Shown here piece by piece: positions 44,401 through 55,656 of a stretch of 64,000 nucleotides of DNA (the stretch's first letter is position 1; every line of letters begins with the position of its first letter). Position numbers and translations under genes: made by a program. Under the pieces are notes generated by a model that saw only the letters and a program-made list of their open reading frames with translations, was not told the origin of the DNA and made no database searches. Source of the stretch: Lutjanus erythropterus (Eukaryota > Chordata > Actinopteri > Lutjaniformes > Lutjanidae); assembly GCA_020091685.1 (NCBI GenBank), contig CM034609.1, forward strand, positions 18,178,204-18,242,203, read 5' to 3'.

Positions 44401-45000
44401 CTGTTAACCAGAGCTGTTTATTCTTGTTCGGAAAACAAAATTTCTCTGCAGGATGAGAATCTCTCTTATGTCATCATTATGTAACTCATTATTTCAGCTT
44501 TTCTTCATAAATGTTGCAACTTAAGACAAAATATTTAATGGTGTTACATTTGCTGCCATGCTAGTGGCTTGACTTAAGGGATGGAAATATTAAGCTGTTG
44601 GTCAGTCCATCACTTTGGTCCAGACCATTGACATAAATAAAGATGGATGCCACTCCTCCTCCTCCCACTGTTCAAAAATGAAGCTGAAGGTATCCCAGAT
44701 ATGAGTGCTGTCATCCTATATGACATGAATGCCACACAGAGCTGCTAGCATGGCTGTGGAATATTAGTGGCAAAAAACACAACTTTCACTACATAAAAAA
44801 ATAAATAAAAAAGCCAACCAATCTTTGTTCTCTCAGGCCAGTATGGTGGTCCACCCCAGGGGATGCCAGGCTACATGCCAGGAGGGATGCCTCCATACGG
44901 ACAGGCCCCCCCTGTGGTTCCCCCAGGGTACCAGGGAGCCCCTCCACGGCCACCCATGGGTATGAGACCCCCTGTCATGTCTCCTGGAGGTCGCTACTGA
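38475..45000 (+). CDS. znf207: Zinc finger protein 207 (BuGZ), complete, 11 exons
   Basis: Microtubule- and Bub3-binding spindle protein that stabilises Bub3 and aids kinetochore attachment. Exons: 38475-38515, 39463-39589, 39680-39818, 39899-40081, 41022-41097, 41191-41261, 41396-41550, 42343-42435, 43784-44011, 44209-44347, 44837-45000; 471 aa (human isoforms about 478). It starts [20 protein letters not shown], followed by two C2H2 fingers (about residues 13-60, ending HCMQVHKET), an acidic [11 protein letters not shown] stretch, long Pro/Gly/Met repeats ([14 protein letters not shown]) and the GLEBS-type Bub3-binding motif [20 protein letters not shown], ending [11 protein letters not shown]. 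Intron 1 is U12-type GT–AG. Short exons 5 and 6 and exon 8 are plausible optional exons since frame is kept if certain ones are skipped. Confidence 0.96.
38516..39462 (+). other. U12-type GT–AG intron, znf207 intron 1
   Basis: The intron begins GTATCCTTTT, the U12 5' consensus. TTCCTAAAC (39443-39451) is one mismatch from the U12 branch consensus and sits about 13 bases before the AG at 39461-39462. There is no long pyrimidine tract, as usual for this class. The exon join gives W-Y-C of the first zinc finger. Confidence 0.85.
40370..40700 (-). repeat. Dispersed 'attaatcg' repeat, composite copy in znf207 intron 4
   Basis: Text such as 'cataaaatgtcagtgtttcccagagccc' followed by a reversed portion ('aatcgattagttgtcagc', 'tcctttatgacagtcaactg'). 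It looks like two family pieces in opposite orientation. Confidence 0.5.
40860..40945 (+). repeat. LINE/SINE-type 3' tail
   Basis: Text 'ttgtaaggcactttgtactg…gtgctgtacagatgcattatgtattattattat', similar to 2785-2856 and 3205-3290. Confidence 0.45.
41680..42235 (+). repeat. Dispersed repeat in znf207 intron 7
   Basis: It begins near 'aaagctacagttcagtttatttgaag' and contains 'ttgttgttgactctgtccacagcagtac'. Similar text recurs at 43270-43680 ('tgttgctgaccctgtcctcagcagcac'), so two members sit in adjacent introns. Unclassified, non-coding. Confidence 0.5.
43270..43680 (+). repeat. Dispersed repeat in znf207 intron 8
   Basis: Shares with 41680-42235 the phrases on 'gtacc…tatttagaa', 'gatggcaa.gtaaa' and the 'cctgtcctcagcagcacattg' block. 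The boundaries are approximate. Confidence 0.5.
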
Positions 45001-45396
45001 AGCCTGCCTTCCTCTCTTCAATAGGTTTGGACACTCAACCCTTTTCTAATGTCCTCAGCTGCTAGACAAACCAGTATTGGTATTGTAGTAGAACAACGTA
45101 TTGTGTATTCTACTACTGAGCTATGAGGAAGAGACACTGAATAAACAGCAAACAAAAGAGCTATAAAAGCATCACAGAGCGCATGGGAAATATTTACACT
45201 GTACCTAACCAAGACTATGAACTGTTGTTTCAAACCATCTCTGTTCTGTGGCTTTTTTTCCTTCTCATGTTTCATTTAGGTGTATAGAAGTGTAGTAGAT
45301 ATGGTTCGTAGTGTTGTGAAGGCGCTGGAGTTACATGGGCAGTACCCACCCTTTATCAAGGCAAGTTTTATGTAAATACATTTCTGTTCTAAGCTT

Positions 45397-45478
45397 AACA
45401 GTGAGGCCTTCACAGCACATAGTGCTGTTGGACTTTACGTCCCCAACTTTGTTTGGTGAGGGCTTCAAATAACTGTTG
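45397..45478 (+). other. Foldable element A downstream of the znf207 stop
   Basis: An 11-bp closing stem (45403-45413 with 45456-45466, two G·U pairs) encloses hairpin AGCAC/GTGCT (45414-45426), a GGAC/GTCC hairpin and a CCAA/TTGG pairing. Outer aacagt/actgtt can extend it. A sequence- and structure-related copy lies 650 bases downstream. It is probably part of the znf207 3' UTR (before AATAAA at 45591). No known RNA family is recognised. Confidence 0.5.
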
Positions 45479-45590
45479 ATGCATTCATTCTGTTTTGTTT
45501 TCATAGTTTAAACGAGGAAACACTCCCTCAACGTTAAATAGATGGAGTACTAAATGAAATGGTATATGTATTGTTGTAAAACTGTATTGT

Positions 45591-45596
45591 AATAAA
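45591..45596 (+). promoter_or_regulatory. znf207: znf207 proximal poly(A) signal
   Basis: AATAAA 591 bases after the stop codon. A second AATAAA at 47319-47324 could end a longer transcript; which one is used decides whether element B (46051) is in the mRNA. Confidence 0.6.
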
Positions 45597-46050
45597 ATGT
45601 GGCAAAAATGTAAGACTCTTCTTTGCGGGACGTTAGTGGGAAAAAAAGACGTCACAGCAGGTTTGTACTCCAGTCATGAACTACATGGTGATTGTGCTTT
45701 TGTAGGTTTAATGATGAACAAGATCAACAGAAATGTGCATCTGTGCTTTTAATTTTTTGTTGATTTGAAATGAAAAATGTTGGTTTGTTTTTCTTTTTGC
45801 TCTAAACAGTAGATTGATTTTGTTTGTATTTATTGCTGTTCTGTACATGGCACTGGCAGGATAGACTTTGACACACTGAGTGCATTGTACAGCTGCATAA
45901 CTTCCGGGTCGCTGATGGCTGTAGCGCTAAAACCCAGATTTCTCTTCTCCCTGTAGCGATGCCATGGGGGACTGGCTGAGGCCGTGTCTCAGTGTAGCCC
46001 TGTTCAGCCTGAGGCAAGTCTCACCATTTTTTGTCTTCTCATTCATTACC

Positions 46051-46123
46051 AGGGGCCCTCACAGCTTACACGCTGTTGGATCTCAATGTCCCCAAACTTG
46101 CAGCAAGTTTGGTGAAGGCCCTT
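46051..46123 (+). other. Foldable element B, related to element A
   Basis: A closing stem (46051-46062 with 46112-46123, one mismatch) encloses CAGC/GCTG and a perfect 7-8 bp hairpin CCAAACTT…AAGTTTGG (46092-46112). It shares with element A the blocks 'tcacagc', 'gctgttgga', 'gtccccaa' and 'tttggtga.ggc'. Changes in the stems are partly paired. Confidence 0.5.
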
Positions 46124-48364
46124 GTTTGTGTTGTTGCGTTTAGGCACCATTCTTTTTCAGGCATGTGAATTATATTCTTGTTAAGCTCTTATCTGCCATT
46201 GAACCTGTATCCTCCATTGATTGGTGAGAGCATCAGGAAGCTTTGTTTTCATTTAATAACTTAATACTGAAAGTATAGAGATATTAAATGAAACTATATT
46301 CCTTTGTAAGCTTTTGATATGAATTAGTCCTCTAGTCTGCAGCAGATTACGGTCTGAAATATTGATGGCTTGGTTAAATCAAATCATTTGAGAATCCCAC
46401 ACACAGACACCATTAACAGTCTGTCACATACAGCCTTATTTACATTAAATGTTTGTTGGGAGGTTTGTGATGAACAAATGACTTTTCATATGCTTGTAAA
46501 ATGGCTTTACCACTTAATCCTGTTTGTTTCATCAGCTTTCCTCACTTGATCATTTGAATTTAACTACTTACATGAAGGAGAATCTCTACCAGTAACAGGT
46601 TAGTTAAAGCTGTAAGTACCACTGCTGTAATTTTAATTTCCATCGACCTGTGTTTTGTGTGCTCACATAATATGAGATTTTAATGTTTGTCTTTCTGATG
46701 AACATAAAATGAGCCCACAACAATTCTGAATCATTTTACACTGATGATAGCCAATCATTCTGTTTGATCTGGAGGGATAACTGTAGTAAATCATAGTTAG
46801 TGCTGGAGTGTGTAGCACATTTCTTCCCACTGTTTCTGCTTGACGTGATCCACATCTCAGCATATTTTCTGGTGCAAAGTACCTCGATTTAAGCTAATGA
46901 TTTAATACTTTACACGTGTAATACAGGTAGAGACTTCACTGGTAAGTATGGGCTCATTATCACTTCTGTTAAATATACTTATCCAGCTAATATTGAATAT
47001 TTTTGTTGCTTAAACTCCCTGCTGTGTAAGAGAATATCAAACCAAGATAATTGGGTTTATTAAATATGACAAAAAAGTTTTACCTGACAAAGCATACAGT
47101 TACATGAAAAGGTTTCACAGGTTTTCCTTTACTAGTAGTTATTCCATACCTTGACTATGAATATAATGGTACTGGGACAACTTTTTTTTTTTTTTTTAAT
47201 TGAGTCAAAAACTCTTAAGCTTAGTCATGAATATTTGTTTCAGGACTTATCCCTCAATACACTCTACTTGATATTATTTGTGATTTCTGTGCCAAAGTCT
47301 GAATGTTTGATTTTCCTTAATAAACCAGTTCATGAACTCCAAAGTGTCTTTTCAGTGTTTCCCCTCTGTTATCATTTAATATATTTGAAAACATTAAGCT
47401 GGAGCTCCTGTCGATGTAAACACTAATTATAAGTGTATCAAGAGCACTTTTTGTCAAGGCACATGCAGCATCAAACACGATCACATTGATAAAGATTTTA
47501 AGTGAAAATATCGGCCAGTTAGATGAGATATTCAAGTTTAAAAATTCTTATGCATTCATGAAGAAAAAGTTCAATATTTACCCCATGATCATATTAGTAG
47601 TGATGCAACAAGGAAAACTTCTTGTGGAAGTTAGCGATGCCTGAAATAGAATTGAAATCAAGACTTGAGTGTCACGTTCTTGCAGAAATGCTGACTTGGA
47701 GGCTTTTTTTTTTTCACAACCCTTAAAATCAAGAAAATTTTACAATGCCCTGTGATGCTTTGGAGCACACTAGTGGGGTTTTTTTGGGAAACAGTGATTT
47801 AGAGTATAATAATGTCTTTAGTATTTTAGACTGAAGATTTGGAGAAACAGAAACCCCTTTGATTGGATGCATCTGTTGATAATGTATTAAACAACAATGG
47901 TAAAAAAAAAAATTAACTAATACTCAGAAAACTACTTAAGTACAAAGTATTCCTCTAAAAAATCCACTAACACCAGTACTTTTCATTTACCTGAGTAATA
48001 TGTTAGTAATGTAACAGTACTTGAGTACAAATGTTTTAGTTCTCTTTCCACCACTGCCAGTATGTATGTTGACTGAAAACAGTGACATTCAATATACGGA
48101 GTGTAAGTAAAAAGTACATATACAATGTTAGTATAAGTAAATATTGCATTTCTGTACACAAGTGCTTCTAAGACCATGCAGACCTTTTGCAGTCTGCTGT
48201 AAGTCTCCTATTTTCTAACTTTCTAATACATTTCAGGAATCATCATTTCTTCAGACTTGTGCCCTATATGAAAGAGTTAAGGTCTGTCTAAGCCTTTGTA
48301 GCTCAGGATTACGTAATGACCACTGTAGCCTAGGACTGTTATTTGCAGATTTATATTCATACCA
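46124..48364. other. Distal znf207 3' region and spacer, no gene seen
   Basis: A/T-rich with long T runs. It includes AATAAA at 47319 and an 'aagtacttgagtac' type repeat at about 47930-48178. Convergent ends of znf207 and the SAMD9L-like gene meet here. Confidence 0.45.
47930..48178 (-). repeat. 'aagtacttgagta' type dispersed repeat
   Basis: Phrases 'aactacttaagtacaaagtatt', 'acctgagtaatatg' and 'acagtacttgagtacaaatg' resemble 8047-8262. Unclassified. Confidence 0.4.
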
Positions 48365-51300
48365 TTACTCTATTACTTGGATGTCAAAGGCAAACACTCC
48401 ATCAAATGAAAAGCCCAGGTAGAAGGTGACACTCTCATTTCCATTTGGCAAGGAGGCAGAATATCGTGGAAGGACCCTGATCTTGCTGTGTCTGGTTCCT
48501 CCGTTCACAAACAAGTGTCCATTTTCTGTCCATCCTTCAACACGTTTCAGTAACTTCAACACTTCCTTTGTTTTCCACACTTCCCCTCCAAGCCATTTCA
48601 GTTTTCTTTCACTAAGAGTGCCTTTGATCTGCTTTTCGATAGCAGTTCTGTGGACAATCTTGTTAAGACCTCTTCCTTTTCCTAGAAAGAAATGGGTCAC
48701 GATTTTGCTATGCCTCTGAGAAACATCTTGGCTTTTTTGCCAGCAGAGTCTCTGAAGCGTGTCAATGGCTGATAAAAGGGTCTGAGTATCAGCAGAACTG
48801 AGCTCATTGCTAGTCTCAGGCCAAAACAGAAGGGAGAGAAGGAAGAGAGCACTTGCCGTTGACATGTTTCTCCCCTCTGTACTAAATCTCTTGCTGAGAT
48901 CTTGCAGCTTTTCAAGGGACAGGAGCTTTGAGGACCCAGGTAGAATGCAGTTAAGAGCTATCTGGCAAGTGATGAAGTTTGTAAGTTCTTTTTGGTCCAA
49001 GCAATTCCTCGTCAAGTTTTCTGGGTACATGCCAACTATTGTCTCAAGTTTCTGTCCTGCCCTCTGTGGATTTTTGTCATAAAGTAATGAGATGATGGAT
49101 GTAAAATTTCCTCCACCGAGCTTGTAGGTTCTCATCTGTCTTTGAAATGGAGAAAACCTATCAGCTGGACTGGTCATGTCAGTACTGTTGCTTTCAAGCG
49201 CTTTGTCACTTTCATCTGGTAGTGTGCAAAACAATCCAGCATATACAGCACTCTTTCTTGTCAGCCATTCTCTAGGCTTGTATACTTGTTCTGGATCCCT
49301 TGCATCAAGCTCTTCATCCTCTTCACTAATGTCAGTTTGAAAATAGCTGAGGTCTTCAGAAATGCACTCAAGTGCGTGGCCCAAACTCCTTTGTAATCCT
49401 TTCAACTGCTGATGAAACCTCTGCCAGGGAGTTTTGACCCCTTCTGGTATGTAGTCTGTTAACAAGTACTGCAACAAATCTGATCTTCCAGTACTGTTTG
49501 AAAATATGTTTACTTCTGACAGGAAATGTAGCAGCCTGCAGCCAACATCTACTTCCCCCTGGTATGAACTGTTAAGGCTGACTGTCTCTTTCTTTGGTGT
49601 TTTCTCTGAGGCCCGAAAGGCAGAAATTCCTTTGAGTGCAATGCTTATGATTTCAATTGCGCTTTCAGGGGATGGCTGTTGTTCCTCAAGAGTGTCATAC
49701 AAGTGGTAAAACCACCACTTGTAAACTTGTCCTAAGGTGTCAAGGACAAATGTATCATGCGGAAGAAGAGACTTTGCTTCCTTTGCCCATTGTAGTGCCT
49801 CTTCAAATCTCAGATTTGTGTAAAGCAGCCGGGCCAGCTGCTGTGCCACATATGGCTCTTTTCCCAAAGCTATGTGAGCAGCTTTCATAAGATCAACAGC
49901 TTTCTGAACACCACCTCTTTCATTAGTGACATGCTCAATAAGGGGTGAAAAAGCTGTGTCTTCAGGATCTCCTCTGCTCTTTTTGTTGCGTCTGATGAAA
50001 AGAGTTCTGATGAACTTCAGGAACTCGTCTCTGGCGAACCTATGATTGATAAGTACACTGTCATTGATGAGAGCCATGGTAATGTCACTTTGAGGCAAAT
50101 TTACAGACAGCTGACTCAAAATTTCCTTTGCCACCAGTGAATGAATAATCCGTATTGATGAGATGTGTGTTGAACCTTCTTTGAGGTGGATGAAAATGAG
50201 CTTAGCTTCATCACTGAGATGATCCACAAATGCATGGTACCGAGCTCTGTCCACATGAGTATTCAAGCCAAGAGATGCCTCGCAGTGTGAGACAGATATG
50301 TATGAGTCTCTAACATAGCAGTTCAAGAGAGCCACAAATCTGATGAGGCGAGTGATAGGTGATGAATGATCAATTTTATTTAAAATGTTTTTCACAAAAT
50401 CCTTAATGTAGCTTGACTCGAACCCTTCACTCATCAGCACAAATGTGAGAATGAACTCTGGTTTAAACTGCAGTTTGAGTTCCTCACACTTTTGTGAGAA
50501 CAATGGCTTCTCTGCTTCTGTAAGCTTGTGTGTGACTGCTACTGTTTGAGATTGCGATGCTCTGCGCATTCTTTCTGGATCATTTGACCTGTTGCAGATG
50601 AGAAGGATGAAGCATAACACAGAGGGTCTTATTTTCTTGGTTGCAATGACATTTCCAAGCTCCCGTCTGAGATCATTTATATAATCGGCATTGCGGTCCT
50701 CCAAGAGCAAGAGCACTGGCAGACAGTTGTTTTTGTCTTTTTCTTCATATTCTCTCAATGTTACTGCATGCTCACACACAGTTGTGATTTCCTTACACTG
50801 TTTAACAACTGCACATCGTACTTCTTTCCTCCAACTCCAGAGGATCTGTCGTGCCACTGTGCTTCCACCACTGCCAGGATGGTGGTATATATTCACACTC
50901 TCAATGGGACGTTCGGCTTTGGTACGATGTGCTATCTTGTCCAACATTTTGCTTGCTTCATCATAGGCATCCCTCTTTATGAGATTTCCACACTTGCGTT
51001 TGTCAGCAAGCCAGAAGTTGATCCAGTCTATCTTTCCACCACGATAGAAGTGGGTCTCAATTTGTTTGATTTCATCCTCACTCATGATCTCCACTTGTGT
51101 ATCATCACATTGGTCAACGCTGATGATTTCCAGTGAATCAAGCATAGCCTCCCCAACTGACTTTAAGAAGCATAGACCTCCTTTTAGGACTGGCAGTGTC
51201 CTTGTGGGTTGATTCTTTGACAGTTGAATGCTTTGAACTGTGGCGTCTACATGAGTCAGTGGCATTTCAACAATGCTGATGTCTTTGAGTGAAGACATGG

Positions 51301-53726
51301 GACAAGACATCTGGGCAAGACTTGACCACTTTTTGTAGTTTTCCTTTGACTCTGATATGACTGCCAAATAATCATGTCCATTCATCTCTGCATAGAATTC
51401 ATGGAACGTCTCAACAAGTGGCTGCTCAACGTTCGACATGAGCAGGAAGAGGACTACAAATGAACCCTTTGGAAGGATGTCATTGCAGATGAGAGACACA
51501 ACCTTTTTCAGTTTCTTCTTTTGTGTTTTGATCCAGGTTTGTTCATCACAGATTTTCTCTCCACCAGCGAAGTCGTTTCTTCCATTGCAGAAAATCCAGC
51601 TTGTTCTCTCAAAAAGCTTCAGAGACTGAATGAAATCAAGGATTTTCAATTCATCATTTTTAGCATAGTCATCAAGGAAGTGAAGAGTTACAGCCCTCTG
51701 CTCCTTATATCTACCACAAAGACCAGATGTCTTTGAATCAGGGTCAAAATCAAACACACAGAACAGATTCATGTGACACAAGAAGCTAATGCTGCTGAGA
51801 TGCTCTGGCTGAAATGTGTTGGTCACTAATATGTACCACATGGAGTCATCTATGTGTGTTTTCCCACATGTTAAGAGGATGGAGAGTTTCCTCTTTTGAT
51901 CCTCTCTACAGTCAACAGCTGTGTGATTGCTTGAAGATTCTGCCTCTCCCCTCTGTTGATCTTTCTCTCTCAGTTGTTGAATAAAATGAATGAGGTCATC
52001 ATCAGGTATGCGTGGTGTGTTAGCGCCTACTCTGTAATAAGGAACTTTCTCTTCACATATGACTTTGTTGCTCTTCGCAGAGAATTTTGGGACACCAACA
52101 GAGTAAAGCTTGTCTTTCACTATGCTTGCTTTTGGCACAACATCATATTCAATGACCCATGTTTTCTCAGTAGCTTCCTTGTCAATGACCTCAATAAATC
52201 GGGGGTTCCTTATGCACATCCTGGCATCGCTTTGTTGATTTGAGTCTTTGAAGCATCTTTCAATGTAGTCTAGTGCGTCAACAAAATCATCCCGACTCTT
52301 GACAGGTACTCCGATAATTTCACCATGCTGATTTTTGCCTCTTATTTTATCCATGATCCCAAAATGAACTGTCCCATTGGTTCGCATATTCATGCATGCA
52401 CATGCAAATCTTAGCACCTCACTTGCTACTTTGGTTTGTAGCTTTTTTGAGTCTAGTTTGTGTGCAAACTCCAATGACTTATATTCATGACAGGGAACAA
52501 TCATGTTTTCAGTTCCTGTCTCTGGAGGAAGCACATTGTGTTTGACATATCTGCAGTTTTTTTCGTGTTCATCAAAGTTCTGATAGTCACAGAAAGTTAC
52601 TCCTGTAGAAGTTGAGCTGTCATCGCACTCCACAGGTGTATCCTCTCTTTCTGCTCTGTCACAAGGTTTTTGTGAAGGGGGGGTTGGTTCCTGTCCTGGA
52701 TGTAACACCTTTTTCTTTGTGTCATTTCTGCCTTTACCATTTAAATCACTTTGTTTTTTCAAGTTATTTGGGTCTGACATTAAAAGTTCATCTCTTTTCT
52801 TCAGCAGGTGTTCAATTTGTCCACTTTTCATCCCAATTGTCTTGCTGAGGTAGTCCCTCTGTAGAGTTGTGAGAACTGGTCCTGTCACCTCCTCCTCCTC
52901 CAGTTTTATTATGTGTTTCTCTTTTATTCCAATACATCTTAACCAGGAGCTCACATGACATTCTGTCCATCTGTCACGGGACAGATCTTGCCAATCTGTA
53001 GAAAAAAATGTTAAAATCTAATGTCATAAAAAACAGTTTAATGGGTATTTGACCATTTTACAGTATATAATTTACGTAATTGTGAGTCATTGTATTGTTA
53101 CAAATAAAAAAAGCAGCAGAATCACATCTTTGAGTGAGCATGTGGTCGTGTGAATAGTCATTATGTGGCACATTGTTGGGTACTTTCATTAATAACTTGA
53201 TTTTGTGTACTCTGGTCAAAGGGCCACTACTCACTAAATCGTGTGAGGAGGAAAAGCACTGCAGCACTGACCTCTATGGGTTGAAAAGTCATTTGTGACC
53301 ATGTTTTATTAGGACCCACACCCAACTGTAATGGAGCATACATTGTGGAGTTTAGTAGTGAACAGTGTGTGGATAACAGCATAGTACAGTAACTGCTAGA
53401 TAGCAGTGCATGCAGAACTCTGGACCTGGATGTACTACAGGAACAAATAAAGTATTGTGAATCCCACGTCTGTCACTCAGTCACTGATGGTAAAGGTGGA
53501 TGTGTGTGTTTTATCAGGGTGGTGGGTTAGGGTTAGGGTTACACATTAGCACATTAGTGCCAATAAGCATTTGGTTTGTCACAGAAGCATTAATACTGTC
53601 TCCTTGAATTGTCACTGATTCCTAATGGCACCAAATCAAGCACTTATTTCTGCAACACTATAGTAATATGCAACATTTCATACTCACCCGTCTCTGAGGA
53701 GCTGCTTTCCATTTTTATGGATGTTT
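48365..53726 (-). CDS. samd9l: SAMD9/SAMD9L-like protein, two coding exons
   Basis: Large interferon-linked cytosolic protein of the SAMD9 family, which restricts viruses and represses translation/growth. Coding exons: 53712-53688 (8 codons plus one base, within an exon starting at 53726) and 52995-48365; 1551 aa (human SAMD9L about 1584). Domains in order: SAM (WTECHVSSWLRCIGIKEKH, about residues 10-75), AlbA_2-like effector (about 170-260, HEYKSLEFAHKL, NGTVHFGIMD), SIR2-like region (about 380-600), P-loop NTPase with Walker A HHPGSGGSTVARQ (about 713) and Walker B PVLLLLEDR (about 770), TPR-like helices (about 1040-1110) and a C-terminal OB-like fold. The near-single-exon layout is typical. 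The start in the small exon restores the first SAM helix, missing if one begins at the big exon's first ATG (52954). SAMD9 versus SAMD9L cannot be settled for fish. Confidence 0.93.
53527..53541 (+). repeat. Short telomere-like stretch
   Basis: ttagggttagggtta, two and a half vertebrate telomere units. It is too short to indicate a former chromosome end. Confidence 0.5.
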
Positions 53727-53808
53727 CTAAGAACAGTAAAAGACTAGCTTTAGTATTTGTTATACTGTAACTTGACATGCACAAGCACAGATCAAAAATC
53801 ACTCTTAC

Positions 53809-53880
53809 CATGTGGAGCACAAGACTAGAGCGTCATTGTCGATCATTTCAGTCTTTTAGTGTCTCTGTTGGTGATAAAGC
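53809..53880 (-). other. samd9l: Candidate 5' untranslated exon of the SAMD9L-like gene
   Basis: On the minus strand CACATG is followed by gtaagagt, a strong donor (exon end at 53809), 82 bases before the acceptor ttcttag of the ATG exon. Splicing would leave a very short uORF (ATG AAA CAT CCA TAA). The upper boundary is unknown. Confidence 0.45.
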
Positions 53881-54460
53881 AGTGTTAGCACATCTTCACT
53901 TCTTAACATTGTAAATGTGTGTTTGAAATTTTAAAAACACTTTGTCAATTTAGTTTTGTATGTCTGATGTCAGTTGTGTTAAAAACCTTGTGATATGAAA
54001 TGCATAACTTAAGTATGGACACTTTCAAGTGAACAAACTCAAAATACATCACTTTGAATTAAAACAGCTGCATGTGTGGTGTCAAGTTACTGTAGCAGTA
54101 GGAAATGTTACAGGTTGTTGTGACTGCCAATCAAACAAACAAATACAGTATGAGGGCAGAAGTTTCAGGGAAGCTATGAAATCCATGGCTGCCATGCTCC
54201 CTCAGTTTGGCCTTTTGGATCTCAAAAATAATATACCCTATGGCCACAGTGGCCTTGATGCCCCGCCCTGCGACTGACTGCAGTTTGGTAAGTTAGTGAA
54301 CTAAGAAGACAAGAAACATTTTACTCAATTTAACTGTTATAAATATCTACTTCCTCTAAAAGATTAGTTATGATTTCATACAACTCAATAGAAATTTATA
54401 AGGACACCACAGATGTAGCATTTTGTCAGATATGTGAGTTAAAGTACTAGAGTTCTTGCT

Positions 54461-54524
54461 TTTAAAAATACTTAAGTATTCAAAAGTACATGTTTTTAAA
54501 AATACTTAAGTATTCAAAAGTACA
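54461..54524 (+). repeat. Tandem duplication of a 34-nt unit
   Basis: Two identical 30-base copies (tttaaaaatacttaagtatt plus caaaagtaca) start at 54461 and 54495, so the period is 34. Each unit contains the palindrome aatacttaagtatt. Confidence 0.8.
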
Positions 54525-54697
54525 AATTACAAAGTACATTTTATAATATCAGTATATGCTGTATTGTTTTCATGATGCATTTACAGAAGCTTATAACTCT
54601 CTGAAACCATCTAATGATGCACTGACTTGCTTGTAGAACCACTCTGCTACACAAAGTCTATAGAAACACCTATAAAAACTTCAACATAGAAATACAA

Positions 54698-54886
54698 TCA
54701 AAAACAAAAAGGACAGCTGTTGTCATTTTCTGATGTAACTGTATTAAAATCACAGCATATAATTAGATTGAAGCCAACTGTAAGGAGTTCTCCAAGTCTG
54801 TTAAATAACTGAGATTTCTTTCTGTCTTCAGAGGCAGTATATACATGAATTATGTCGTATTTTTCACCCCGATAAAAACAATCCAA
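54698..54886 (-). mobile_element. LINE endonuclease fragment (L1-like)
   Basis: A 62-residue open stretch reads IIHVYTASEDRKKSQLFNRL … NLIICCDFNTV. This resembles the apurinic-endonuclease domain of L1/Tx1-type retrotransposons (the usual GDFN core is CDFN here). No other LINE domain surrounds it, so it is a dead fragment. Confidence 0.6.
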
Positions 54887-55511
54887 CTTTAAAAGCTACA
54901 TGGAATAATTAATAATTATAATTACATCTTGAGATTTAAATATGTCAATCAATTAACCTATTTACAATCAGTTAACCTATTTAATGATCTACCACATGGC
55001 AGTAGCACTAGCACCTAAAGGAGATCTATTTGAGTGGAGTGTGCAACAATGAACTTTTAAAATATAAACTAAATAAACCGAGAACTTAATGTAACTTTTA
55101 AAGTGCAGAACTGTTCTTACTGTAGGGACTGTCTTTGTGAAGCCCGGAGACATTTTTACTTAAAGAGGAAAAATCAGAAAAAATAAATAAATAAAATACT
55201 TGTAAACTTGTTTATCTGCGTTTTCGCTTTTGAGGACATGGTGGAGTATCGGGTGTAGTGGACATTTTTAAAAGGTGCGGGTGTTGTGTGGTGTCCGTCT
55301 CTAGGCAACGGTGACAGCAAGCGGTCCTGCGTAGATGCCGCCACGACAATTTTGCTGGCCTTAGTATTTCCTGTGTTTTATTTTGTTTATTATTGTTAGA
55401 TTTAGCGTTGATGTCTGTGTGACAGACACGTGTATTGGACATTTATGAAAATACGGAACACTTTTACACTTTTACGACTAGTAATAGTAAGCAGTGTATG
55501 TTGTGTCCAAG

Positions 55512-55583
55512 GAGAAACGGACTGTGTTTCAGATGAAAAAGAAATGGTTTGTCATTAAAAACTGATGCCTCGAAAAGAAAAAC
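55512..55583 (-). promoter_or_regulatory. Cluster of interferon-response-like sites, candidate samd9l promoter
   Basis: GAAAAAGAAA at 55535-55544 fits the ISRE core GAAANNGAAA. GAGAAACGG (55512) and GAAAAGAAAAAC (55571) are IRF-like. They lie upstream, in the minus-strand sense, of a CG-richer segment (55250-55420) and a donor-like gtaaga near 55120. SAMD9 family genes are interferon-induced. The promoter assignment is inferred. Confidence 0.4.
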
Positions 55584-55656
55584 AGACCAGAAGAAAAATA
55601 AGGAAACAGGCTGTGGCTTACCTGTCCGCCCCAAGAGAAGAGACTCACCGATTGCA

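Noticed and set aside
48426-52848. Numerous plus-strand ORFs opposite the SAMD9L-like exon
   Set aside because: They are antisense shadows of a long coding exon, with no independent start, family or splice signals.
53527-53541. Interstitial telomere repeat as a chromosome-fusion scar
   Set aside because: Only two and a half units; chance or replication slippage is enough.
54029-54277. Plus-strand 82-residue ORF upstream of the SAMD9L-like gene
   Set aside because: No domain, no recognisable splice partner and low-complexity surroundings; likely chance.
55212-55442. Minus-strand ORF ending in a KRKRR-type basic run
   Set aside because: Stops without a donor and has no homologous feel; more likely part of a non-coding first exon or promoter region.
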